A stretch of 64,000 nt of DNA. Source: Synechococcus sp. RedBA-s (lineage in GTDB: Bacteria > Cyanobacteriota > Cyanobacteriia > PCC-6307 > Cyanobiaceae). The notes under the pieces are model-generated. The model was not told where the DNA came from. It did no database searches and saw only the letters and a list, made by a program, of their open reading frames with translations. The DNA lies in NCBI RefSeq assembly GCF_024345495.1, contig NZ_JAGQBF010000010.1, forward strand, positions 1 through 64,000, written 5' to 3'. Below, one piece after another: positions 27,864-34,973 of the stretch (the stretch's first letter is position 1; every line of letters starts with the position of its first letter). Both the position numbers and the translations under genes were made by a program.

Positions 27864-28388
27864 ATGGCCGTTCTCGGCAGAGTGGCGATCCTGCAGGCGA
27901 TCCAGGAGGGCTGGATCGCGATCACGCCCTTCGATCCCGAGCGGGTGGGGCCCGCCTCCGTCGACCTCACCCTCGCCCCCACCGTTCGCGTGTTCCGCAA
28001 GGTGCACCAGGTGATCAACGTTCAGGAGAACACCGACTACCGGGAGCTCACCGAGAAGGTCCGGGTGCCCGAGGGCGATCACATCCTGATCATGCCCGGT
28101 GAGACCGTTCTGGGCATCACCCGCGAGCGCCTGCGCCTCGGGCCTGGTCTGTGCGGCTGGCTGGAGGGTCGCAGCCGTTTCGCGCGCCTGGGTCTGATGG
28201 TGCACATCAGCGCCCCGTTCATGGGGCCGGGGATCGACAGCCAGCAGGTGCTGGAGATGAGCAACTTCGGCCCCGCTGCCCTGGCGGTGCATCCCGGCAC
28301 CGCGATCTGCCAGTTCGTGTTCCAGAAGCTGGAGGGCAGCGAGAGCTACGCCGGCCGCTTCGCCGGCCAGACGGAAGACTCCTTCTGA
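27864..28388 (+). CDS. dcd: dCTP deaminase (dUTPase fold)
   Basis: A 174-aa trimeric dUTPase-fold protein that deaminates dCTP to dUTP for dTMP synthesis. It shows GPASVDLTLAPTVRVFR, the PGETVLG strand, EGRSRFARLGLMVHISAPFMGPGID, the catalytic-Glu segment VLEMSNFGP and a flexible C-terminal tail ending AGRFAGQTEDSF. ATG 27864 is the start; the longer open frame upstream runs through TA fossils. It is a housekeeping gene lying inside the TA-rich region. Confidence 0.85.
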   Translation: MAVLGRVAILQAIQEGWIAITPFDPERVGPASVDLTLAPTVRVFRKVHQVINVQENTDYRELTEKVRVPEGDHILIMPGETVLGITRERLRLGPGLCGWLEGRSRFARLGLMVHISAPFMGPGIDSQQVLEMSNFGPAALAVHPGTAICQFVFQKLEGSESYAGRFAGQTEDSF

Positions 28389-28418
28389 GCATTCCCAGCA
28401 CCCGCAAGGGCTGATCGC

Positions 28419-28802
28419 TCAGGAGGTCATCACCTCCACAGGACAGCGCAGGCCAGGTGCCCGGGCAGCACGGCTGTCGCCGGTGAGGAGTGTGGCTCCC
28501 AGCTCTTCGGCCAGGGCCACGTAGAGGGCGTCGTAGGCCGTGAGGTTGGCGCGCAGCTCCCAGGCCCGTGGCCAGAGGTGGCGGCTGACATGACGGCGCA
28601 GGCCAAGCCGTTGGGCCGTGGTCAGGGCCTGCAGCGCGTGCTGTTCAGGAAGCTGATCGGCCAGCACCAGCCGGCGCAGCACCGAGAGCAGCTCGGCATC
28701 GATCAGATCAGGCGCCTGGAGGTTGGCTTCGGCCAGCCTGGCCCTGGCTGCGCCCTGGATCAATAGCGCATCCACCAGCACCGAGGCATCCACCACCACC
28801 AT
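28419..28802 (-). CDS. VapC-type PIN toxin
   Basis: A 127-aa PIN-domain ribonuclease toxin. All acidic positions are visible: VVVDASVLVDALL, DLIDAELLSVLRR, ANLTAYDALYVALAEELGATLLTGDSRAA. It overlaps the antitoxin stop by one base at 28802. It looks intact and serves as an internal reference for the deleted PIN protein at 6392. Confidence 0.85.
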   Translation of the reverse strand: MVVVDASVLVDALLIQGAARARLAEANLQAPDLIDAELLSVLRRLVLADQLPEQHALQALTTAQRLGLRRHVSRHLWPRAWELRANLTAYDALYVALAEELGATLLTGDSRAARAPGLRCPVEVMTS

Positions 28803-29026
28803 CAGCGTTCTGCCCGGATCTGCCGCAGTGCCTCCAGAGTCGTGCCGTGGTCGATCGGAGCCGATGGCAAGGCATTGAGGAGGTCTGCGTTGTCGGCCCG
28901 GCGAGCGGTTTCGCTGAGTTCGCGCAGGGCGAAGGTGCTCAGAGGCAGCCCAGCGCGGTTGGCCAATGTTTCGAGTCGCTCGGCCACGTCGTCGGGAACG
29001 TGGCGGATGTAGAGGGTGCGCGTCAT
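28802..29026 (-). CDS. VapB-type antitoxin
   Basis: A 74-aa CopG/Arc-like antitoxin. MTRTLYIRHVPDDVAERLETLANRAGLPLSTFALRELSE is the DNA-binding part and a short C-terminal toxin-binding tail follows. ATG 29026 is chosen over the much longer open frame because the family starts exactly at this TRTLYIR strand. It is the partner of the PIN toxin downstream. Confidence 0.85.
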   Translation of the reverse strand: MTRTLYIRHVPDDVAERLETLANRAGLPLSTFALRELSETARRADNADLLNALPSAPIDHGTTLEALRQIRAER

Positions 29027-29129
29027 CCCTGCAGGCTGCTTGCTCGCTGCTAGCAGCCTAGCGGCTGATGGTTCGCTGCCTGCTGTTCGATCAACGTCTC
29101 GGCTCTGTCGCATCAGGCTGTGCGATCCA

Positions 29130-29359
29130 GGCAGAGGTCTTCGGGTTCGTTCGTCGTCGTAGCAGGAGCCGCAGGCTTCTCCGCAGGAGTGCAGACGCAC
29201 ATCGGCAGCAGGGATCAGCTGGCGAATGACGGCAACCATTTCTATGGCCAGCAGATCTTCCTGGAAGATCTGCTGGGTCGTCATGTGGAACTGGTGACCG
29301 AGAAGGCGTTGCGGGAGGAGTTTCGGCACCGAGTCGAGGCCGATGCCATCATCATCTGA
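29130..29359 (+). pseudogene. MntA-type nucleotidyltransferase antitoxin remnant
   Basis: The last third is clear: FLEDLLGRHVELVTEKALREEFRHRVEADAI, the conserved C-terminus of MNT-domain antitoxins. The catalytic GSF and DVD region upstream is scrambled by at least one frameshift, since GSFV appears but no Asp pair follows. A HEPN remnant follows, so this was an MntA/HepT TA pair. Confidence 0.6.
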
Positions 29360-29389
29360 AGTGATGGCCGAATGAGTCTGGCACCTGTA

Positions 29390-29645
29390 TTTGAAAGACA
29401 TGCGGGTCTTTGCAGAGAGAGCGATTCTCTACAGCGATGGATTGACCCGAGCTCGGTTTGAAGCCAGCCAACTGGTTCAAGCCGCCATTCTGCGCAACAT
29501 CGAACTGACCGGAGAAGCAGCAGCTCGTGTGTCACAGATGCGTTTCGACTGGCGAATCCAGAGATTGCGTGGAGAGAGTTTGTTGCCATGCGCAATCAAT
29601 CAATCAATCAATTCATGGCTATCTTGGCATTGATCTTGACATTGT
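29390..29645 (+). pseudogene. HepT-type HEPN toxin remnant with CAAT repeat in the active site
   Basis: Three successive frames rebuild a HEPN protein: VFAERAILYSDGLTRARFEA and LRNIELTGEAAAR, then VTDAFRLANPEIAWREFVAMRN, then SIHGYLGIDLDIV. Breaks lie near 29527 and inside a run of CAAT units at 29593-29612, exactly at the catalytic R-x4-H motif (RNxxIH). After DIV the sequence passes without a stop into a different gene fragment. Confidence 0.65.
29593..29612 (+). repeat. (CAAT)5 microsatellite
   Basis: Five perfect tandem CAAT units sit within the HEPN remnant. Three or six units would bring the preceding AMRN frame into register with IHGYLGIDL. Confidence 0.9.
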
Positions 29646-30030
29646 CCGCGCCTTCGCGCTGGACTCCAAGGGCATCGTCTGGGTGGCCAACAACATGGAC
29701 GGCAATGACGTTGTGTGGATCGGCAACATGTGGGGCCGCTCCGCAGCGCTGCTGGCCGGCGACAACACCAAGGGACATCCCCCCGGCACCAAGGCCGGTG
29801 ATGTGATCCACATCTTCCAGAGCGGCAACATCCAGATGGTTGCCGGCGTGTCGATCGACCCCGCCGGTAACGCCTGGGTTGCCAACAACTGGAATAGTCT
29901 TGAGGCGGCATCCTCCCCTAATCCATCCCGCCCCACCTCGACGTGGGGCGGCGGCTATGGCTTTACCGCTATTTATGGTGTGGCCGCTCCGGTGAAGCCG
30001 CCACGCATCGGCAAGGTGCAGCCTTATTGA
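29646..30030 (+). pseudogene. C-terminal fragment of an NHL/streptogramin-lyase-like repeat protein
   Basis: Translation reads AFALDSKGIVWVANNMDGND, then GDVIHIFQSGNIQMVAGVSIDPAGNAWVANNWN, ending PPRIGKVQPY. The repeated D-x-x-G-xx-WVANN pattern is that of beta-propeller NHL or Vgb-type proteins. Only about 1.5 blades are present and there is no independent start, so this is a truncated gene fused to the HEPN remnant. Confidence 0.6.
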
Positions 30031-30062
30031 ACCGGCAATCGCGCTGACATTCGCCCGTGAAA

Positions 30063-30092
30063 CGCGGGCCGTTCCCCAGGAGGCGGCCCGCG
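30063..30092 (+). terminator. Perfect 9-bp hairpin downstream of the propeller fragment
   Basis: CGCGGGCCG (30063-30071) pairs with CGGCCCGCG (30084-30092) across a 12-nt loop, 33 bp after the fragment's stop. No T-run follows, so termination is plausible but unproven. Confidence 0.5.
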
Positions 30093-30129
30093 ACTTACGA
30101 GCGAGGAGATGAAGTGAACGTTAATCGCC

Positions 30130-30187
30130 AGCTAACAATCGGTTGCAGCGGTCGGCACTTCGTCGCCGCTGAAACGGAGCGTTGGCT
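30130..30187 (+). other. attC-like integron recombination site
   Basis: A 58-bp imperfect palindrome. It opens with AGCTAAC (R''-like, near RYYYAAC) and closes with GTTGGCT (R'-like, near GTTRRRY). Inside, CGGTTGCAGCGG (30140-30151) pairs with CCGCTGAAACGG (30167-30178), leaving unpaired spacers between outer and inner boxes and a short apical loop around ACTTCG. This is the architecture of attC sites. No integrase gene is in the window. Confidence 0.5.
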
Positions 30188-30384
30188 GGCTTCAGGTGTT
30201 CTGTTTGGAAAGTGCTTCTAGGCTAACTGCCGTGCCCAGTAGGATTTTCGTGGTAAGCTTACTTCCCCCATCAGCAAGAGTCGTTGCAATGTTTATCGTG
30301 ATTTAAGCATCTACGGCTTTATGCCCTCTTTCTCAACGGGCTGTTGAGACATCTAGATCCAATTCCAAAGACATTTCATTTATC
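30188..30384. other. AT-richer leader between attC-like site and sulfatase
   Basis: About 200 bp of markedly lower GC than the host. No ORF is recognised. It may hold the sulfatase promoter, but no convincing -35/-10 pair could be fixed. Confidence 0.35.
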
Positions 30385-31947
30385 ATGGCAAAACCAAAAC
30401 CAACACAAAAACAACCAAACATTCTCTTCATCATGGGAGATGATGTTGGAATGTGGAACATTGGAGCATACCATCGTGGCCTTATGGCCGGGAGGACTCC
30501 AAACATTGACAAAGTAGCCTTAGAAGGAGCTATTTTCACTGATTATTATGCAGAAGCAAGCTGCACAGCAGGCAGGTCTTCATTCATTACAGGAGAATTG
30601 CCTATCCGTACAGGTCTTACTACAGTCGGTCAAGCAGGAGCTAGTGTTGGCATGCCAGCACAGGCGCCCACGATTGCAACAGCTTTGAAGGAATTGGGTT
30701 ACGCAACAGGGCAATTCGGCAAGAATCATCTTGGAGATAAAAACGAATTCTTGCCTACTTTGCATGGGTTTGACGAATACTTTGGGTATCTTTATCATCT
30801 CGATGCAATGGAAGATCCGTTCCATCCGAATTATCCACCTGAATTAAAAGACACAATTGGTCCGAGGAATGTTTTGCATACCTGGGCAACTGATAAAGAT
30901 GATCCTACAGTCGATCCGAGATGGGGAAAAGTCGGCAAGCAGAAGATAGAAGACAAGGGACAACTGCCTCCCCATCCTATTGATGGCATCGAATTGAATA
31001 TGGAAACAGTTGATGATGTAATTCTTGAGCATACCAACAATTTCATCGATAAATCTGTCAAAGCAGGTAAGCCATTTTTTGCATGGCTTAACCCAACAGG
31101 CATGCATGTCTTCACTCATCTTCCTAAAAAATATAGTGATCTGATGACACCTGAGAATGGATGGTGTTTGCAGGAAGCGGGAATGGCACGGTTTGACGAT
31201 GTAATCGGAGGCGTGCTGAACAAGCTTGATGAATTGGGTGTGGCAGACAATACCATCGTTGTTGTTACTACAGACAATGGAACACAAACGTTCTCTTGGC
31301 CAGACGGAGGAACCACCCCATTTAAAGGTTCCAAGGGAATGGGAACCGAGGGAGGGTTCAGATCACCTTGTATCCTCAAATGGCCGGGTAAAGTTCAACC
31401 CAACCAGGTGATCAACGGTGTGATATCAGGCATGGACTGGTTCCCCACATTTGTTACAGCAGCAGGACATCCAAATATCGCGGAAGAACTCAAGGCAGGA
31501 AAGTCACTGAATGGAAAAGAGTATAAGGTTCATTTGGATGGTTATGACCAAACTGACATGTTAACCAAAGGAGGTGATTCTGCACGAAATGAATTTTGGT
31601 ACTTCACTGAAACCGAACTTGCGGCCGCAAGAATCAAAGACTTTAAATATACATTCATATCCCAGCCAGATGGTTGGTTCGGCCCTAAAGTTAAATTAGA
31701 CTGGCCCGGCCTCGTCAATTTGCGACTCGATCCGTTTGAAAAAATGAGCCTGGGAGATTCCTTGTATGCAGGGAACTGGTGGGCATTTGAGTTCTGGAGA
31801 TATGTTTTTATTCAACAGGAAGTTGAAAAGCTGGCCAAAACTGCTTTGGAGTTTCCTCCTATGCAGCCTGCGGCTACGTTTAATCTTGATGCTGTGAAGC
31901 AACAGGTGCAAAAAGCGATGGCAAGCCGGGGAAGCACTGGTAATTAG
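30385..31947 (+). CDS. Arylsulfatase, low-GC, probably acquired
   Basis: A 520-aa type I sulfatase that hydrolyses sulfate esters. The N-terminal metal site is ILFIMGDDVGMWN. The formylglycine motif ASCTAGRSSFITG (Cys near residue 58) is of the CxAxR kind, unlike the CSPTR of the other two sulfatases here. FGKNHLGD and VVVTTDNGTQ supply further metal and sulfate contacts. There is no signal peptide, so it is predicted cytoplasmic. Base composition is near 45% GC against well over 60% around it, strong evidence of transfer. It lies about 200 bp after an attC-like site. Confidence 0.85.
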   Translation: MAKPKPTQKQPNILFIMGDDVGMWNIGAYHRGLMAGRTPNIDKVALEGAIFTDYYAEASCTAGRSSFITGELPIRTGLTTVGQAGASVGMPAQAPTIATALKELGYATGQFGKNHLGDKNEFLPTLHGFDEYFGYLYHLDAMEDPFHPNYPPELKDTIGPRNVLHTWATDKDDPTVDPRWGKVGKQKIEDKGQLPPHPIDGIELNMETVDDVILEHTNNFIDKSVKAGKPFFAWLNPTGMHVFTHLPKKYSDLMTPENGWCLQEAGMARFDDVIGGVLNKLDELGVADNTIVVVTTDNGTQTFSWPDGGTTPFKGSKGMGTEGGFRSPCILKWPGKVQPNQVINGVISGMDWFPTFVTAAGHPNIAEELKAGKSLNGKEYKVHLDGYDQTDMLTKGGDSARNEFWYFTETELAAARIKDFKYTFISQPDGWFGPKVKLDWPGLVNLRLDPFEKMSLGDSLYAGNWWAFEFWRYVFIQQEVEKLAKTALEFPPMQPAATFNLDAVKQQVQKAMASRGSTGN

Positions 31948-31984
31948 CGAATATAGGCAAAAAGATTTATTCTTTGAACGAAGC

Positions 31985-32016
31985 AGGAGTGGCCCATTCC
32001 CTATGGTGCCACTCCT
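31985..32016 (+). terminator. Hairpin downstream of the low-GC sulfatase
   Basis: AGGAGTGGC (31985-31993) pairs with GCCACTCCT (32008-32016) around a 14-nt loop, 37 bp after the stop. It lacks a clear T-run. Confidence 0.45.
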
Positions 32017-32097
32017 CAGCCTAAGGCTATATCTGTGACGGGTCACCGTGATCTGTAAAACATGCCTCTATCGGCTGGCTGAGTCCATCGTCCTAGT

Positions 32098-32230
32098 CGA
32101 TTGGGCGAATCACCATTCGCCCATTGTTCCAGCTGATCTTGCTACCTTTCTTGACCCACGTGTCTAGGAATCGCCAGCCTGCCCGATGTTGGTAGACCTC
32201 AGCTAGGGGTCGATGGCCTTCAGCTGGGCA
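32098..32230 (-). other. Short minus-strand coding-like fragment
   Basis: Minus translation ends EVYQHRAGWRFLDTWVKKGS followed by KISWNNGRMVIRPID and a stop. It looks like the C-terminus of a real protein but has no start, and it overlaps the end of the DUF1400 hydrolase in another frame. Family unknown. Confidence 0.35.
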
Positions 32231-33843
32231 GGAGGGAGTTCACGTTTGAGCAGAAACTGAAGGGGTTGACCCACTCGGAACAGAGCATCCTGCGAGGGCA
32301 GAAGCGCGCCCATCGTTCCTTGTCCCAGCAGTTTCTGGTCAAAAAAGGCCAACGACAGGGCCTTGAGATCACTCTGAGCCTGTTGCTGATCAGGGCCAAT
32401 CAAGCCAATCAGCCAGACAGGAAGCTTGCCGGTAGCAGCAAGGAAAGACAGGTGGGTGGCATTGTCGAAGACGGCCAGCAGACTGTCGTTGTTGCTCAAG
32501 CTGCTGTAGGGGATGAGCTGCTGGGAAATGGGCGGAGCAAAGATATCTTTGGTTCCTGAGACAATCATCACGGGGGCCTTCATGGCCTGCATCGAAGCCT
32601 TTGTGAAGGTGGGGGTGCTGACGGGGTTCACAGCAATCACTACTTTGATGCGTGGATCGGAGAAATCCGAACGTTTCACCACATTCCCTGGAGCCTGGCA
32701 CTGCCAAAGGATGGCAGGATTGATTTCCACCTCAGCAGGATCGTTGATCACTGCGCAGGAACGTTCCAGATGCGCCCAGTCGAGGCGGGCACCACCAAGC
32801 GCCAGCACGGTATAACCACCGAGTGACTGGCCAAGCGCTCCGACGCGGCTCGTATCGATCTGCTTGGGCCATCGACTGGCGACCTGATCGATCAGAAGGC
32901 TGACATCCAGAGGCTGGTTGAACCAGGCATTCGGAGGCGGGATCGCGGCCAGACCCTGGATCGTGGCGCTCACTCGGTTGGCACTGGTGTCAGGGAAGTT
33001 GAGAGCGGCCACCCCGTAGCCGCGGGACGCCAGGTGCTCGCCCAGGTAAAGCAGGGCGTTGAAGTCGGTGTTCAGGCCTGGGGCCAGCACGATCAGGGGC
33101 GCAGGTGGAGCCGAGGCTGATCCGGCCGGAGGGTTGGCGCTGCTGGGAACCAGGGCAATGGCCTTGATGGTGTTTCCGGCTGGCCCCTGGAAGCTGAAGC
33201 CCTCACGACTGAAAGAACTGTTGCCTGGTTGTGCAAGTTGGTCCAGAGCCGTGCTGGGAATCTGGCTCTTCGGCCCCTGGGCTACCAGGCGGGGGAAGAT
33301 GTCTCCTTCCAGTTCAAACTGATCACTGAGCCGACGGGCCAGGTTCATCACCTTCGGCACGCCGATGATCAGATTCTCCAGCGGATACTGTTGCAACACA
33401 TCGATCAGCCTCAGGCCATCACTTCGATTGGCGCCGAGAATCAGGGCCCCCGAAAGGGCGGGCACAACTTCGTTCTTGGGACCATCAACGAGCTTGGCGA
33501 ACTGGCGCACCAGCACTCCCCCCATGGCCGTCTGCAAAAAGTCCGACACCTCCAGGCTGGTGACCGGAAAGGCACGACCCAAGCCGAAACGCAAGGCCAG
33601 ACGATCCTCCTTGCTGAGGGGATCGAGGATGAACGCCACGTTCTCGCTGACCTTGCCGGTGCTCACAAAGCTGGCCAGATCGGCAACAGGCACCGAGCGT
33701 TGCAGCTCACCGATGCGGAACACCACTCTTTCCGCAGCTTGCAAGGGTGGCGTCGCCAACTGAACCAGCAGGCCGGCGAGAATGGATGTCACCCACCTGA
33801 AGCCTTTGATCCTTTGCTGATCTTGCATGGTGAGGGCAGGCAT
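32203..33843 (-). CDS. Alpha/beta hydrolase with N-terminal DUF1400 domain
   Basis: A 546-aa secreted hydrolase of a type typical for cyanobacteria. A signal-like segment (residues 15-36) precedes the DUF1400 domain (VVFRIGELQRSVPVADLASFVSTG). The alpha/beta-hydrolase core has the nucleophile elbow GALGQSLGGY, an acid in VSGTKDIFAPP and a catalytic His near DNATHLSFL. Substrate is unknown; dienelactone-hydrolase or lipase-like esters are possible. It abuts marC directly, so the two may be co-transcribed. Confidence 0.8.
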   Translation of the reverse strand: MPALTMQDQQRIKGFRWVTSILAGLLVQLATPPLQAAERVVFRIGELQRSVPVADLASFVSTGKVSENVAFILDPLSKEDRLALRFGLGRAFPVTSLEVSDFLQTAMGGVLVRQFAKLVDGPKNEVVPALSGALILGANRSDGLRLIDVLQQYPLENLIIGVPKVMNLARRLSDQFELEGDIFPRLVAQGPKSQIPSTALDQLAQPGNSSFSREGFSFQGPAGNTIKAIALVPSSANPPAGSASAPPAPLIVLAPGLNTDFNALLYLGEHLASRGYGVAALNFPDTSANRVSATIQGLAAIPPPNAWFNQPLDVSLLIDQVASRWPKQIDTSRVGALGQSLGGYTVLALGGARLDWAHLERSCAVINDPAEVEINPAILWQCQAPGNVVKRSDFSDPRIKVVIAVNPVSTPTFTKASMQAMKAPVMIVSGTKDIFAPPISQQLIPYSSLSNNDSLLAVFDNATHLSFLAATGKLPVWLIGLIGPDQQQAQSDLKALSLAFFDQKLLGQGTMGALLPSQDALFRVGQPLQFLLKRELPPAQLKAIDP

Positions 33844-34509
33844 CTAGGGCGTTGTCATGAACATGGAAGACGAACTCTTCAGGCCATTGAGCACCATCTG
33901 TGAGGCGATCGCCGCGACGAGCAGGCCCATGATCTGGGTGGAGATCTGAGTTCCCGATGGGCCCATGAGTCTGCCGAGGACCGGGGAATACCAGAACACC
34001 AGGGCCATCATTGTGGCCATGGCCACACTGGCTATCGAGAGCGCCACCAGTCCCTGCACGCCCGCTTGATTGGAATGGGCCGCCACCAGCAAGGCCGTGA
34101 TCACTCCAGGCCCTGCTGAAATCGGGATGGCCAATGGCACCACCGCCGGCGATGCCTTTTCGCGACCCACCTCGATGTTGTTCTGGTTGGACTCCTCCTT
34201 CGGAGAAGCGCCAGATTTACTGTTCAACATGCCAAGACCGATGCCGAACAGGATGACACCGCCGGCGATCGAAAATGCCCCGATGCTGATGCCGATGCCG
34301 CCGAGAATGGCCTTGCCCAGCCAGAGAGAGGTGAGCATGATGACCCCAATCGCCACGGCCGCCTGAATGCCGATGCTCTTCTGCTCCGCCCGGCTGCGGC
34401 CCTGGGTGAGGGCCAGGAACAGGGCGAAATCAGCCAGTGGATTCAGTAACGCCACCATGGAGGTGACGAAGTGGACCATCAAGTGGTGGGGAATGACAGG
34501 AGCGGACAT
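33844..34509 (-). CDS. MarC family integral membrane protein
   Basis: A 221-aa protein with about six hydrophobic segments and the MarC opening LNPLADFALFLALTQGRS, plus AIPISAGPGVITALLVAAH. MarC-family transport function is not established. It lies one base upstream of the DUF1400 hydrolase start on the same strand. Confidence 0.85.
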   Translation of the reverse strand: MSAPVIPHHLMVHFVTSMVALLNPLADFALFLALTQGRSRAEQKSIGIQAAVAIGVIMLTSLWLGKAILGGIGISIGAFSIAGGVILFGIGLGMLNSKSGASPKEESNQNNIEVGREKASPAVVPLAIPISAGPGVITALLVAAHSNQAGVQGLVALSIASVAMATMMALVFWYSPVLGRLMGPSGTQISTQIMGLLVAAIASQMVLNGLKSSSSMFMTTP

Positions 34510-34554
34510 GTGAGGAGGTCGGCTTAATAAACCCTATGGAGTTAGTCAGTCTGC

Positions 34555-34932
34555 TTAGTCTTTGTTCTCGGCTATTGACAGCCGTGCAAACACTATTGAA
34601 AGGATCAGATGAAGCACGAACACAGGCCAGAGCAGGACTCCAGTCCAAAGGCCGCCAAGGCCAATGGTCAAGAGATAAAGTGTCACCGCTGCATTGTAGA
34701 TCAACCAACCGATCAGCGGTTTGCCAAGCCAGCAGGTGATCCCAAATGAAGTCAAGACAATGCCAGCGAAGCGGACGACGATGGTGTCATCGCCGGAAAG
34801 AACTCCTCCAAACAACAGCTGGAAGACCAAGGAAGGGGCCAGCAAAAAGGCCAGCCCGGTGAACGTCTCACCAGCACTCACGGCGGCAAGCCATCGCTGT
34901 GCCTTTTGGCTCAGCACCACTTTGTCATTCAT
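34555..34932 (-). CDS. Small membrane protein of unknown function
   Basis: A 125-aa protein with four predicted membrane helices (around AGETFTGLAFLLAPSLVF, IVVRFAGIVLTSFGITCWLG, LIYNAAVTLYLLTIGLG and LLWPVFVLHLILSIVFA). It has no recognised catalytic motif. It lies between marC and the large sulfatase, all on the minus strand. Confidence 0.65.
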   Translation of the reverse strand: MNDKVVLSQKAQRWLAAVSAGETFTGLAFLLAPSLVFQLLFGGVLSGDDTIVVRFAGIVLTSFGITCWLGKPLIGWLIYNAAVTLYLLTIGLGGLWTGVLLWPVFVLHLILSIVFARLSIAENKD

Positions 34933-34973
34933 GTCTCTGACCGGGACGAAGAACGTGTGTCATGGTTTGGGCC

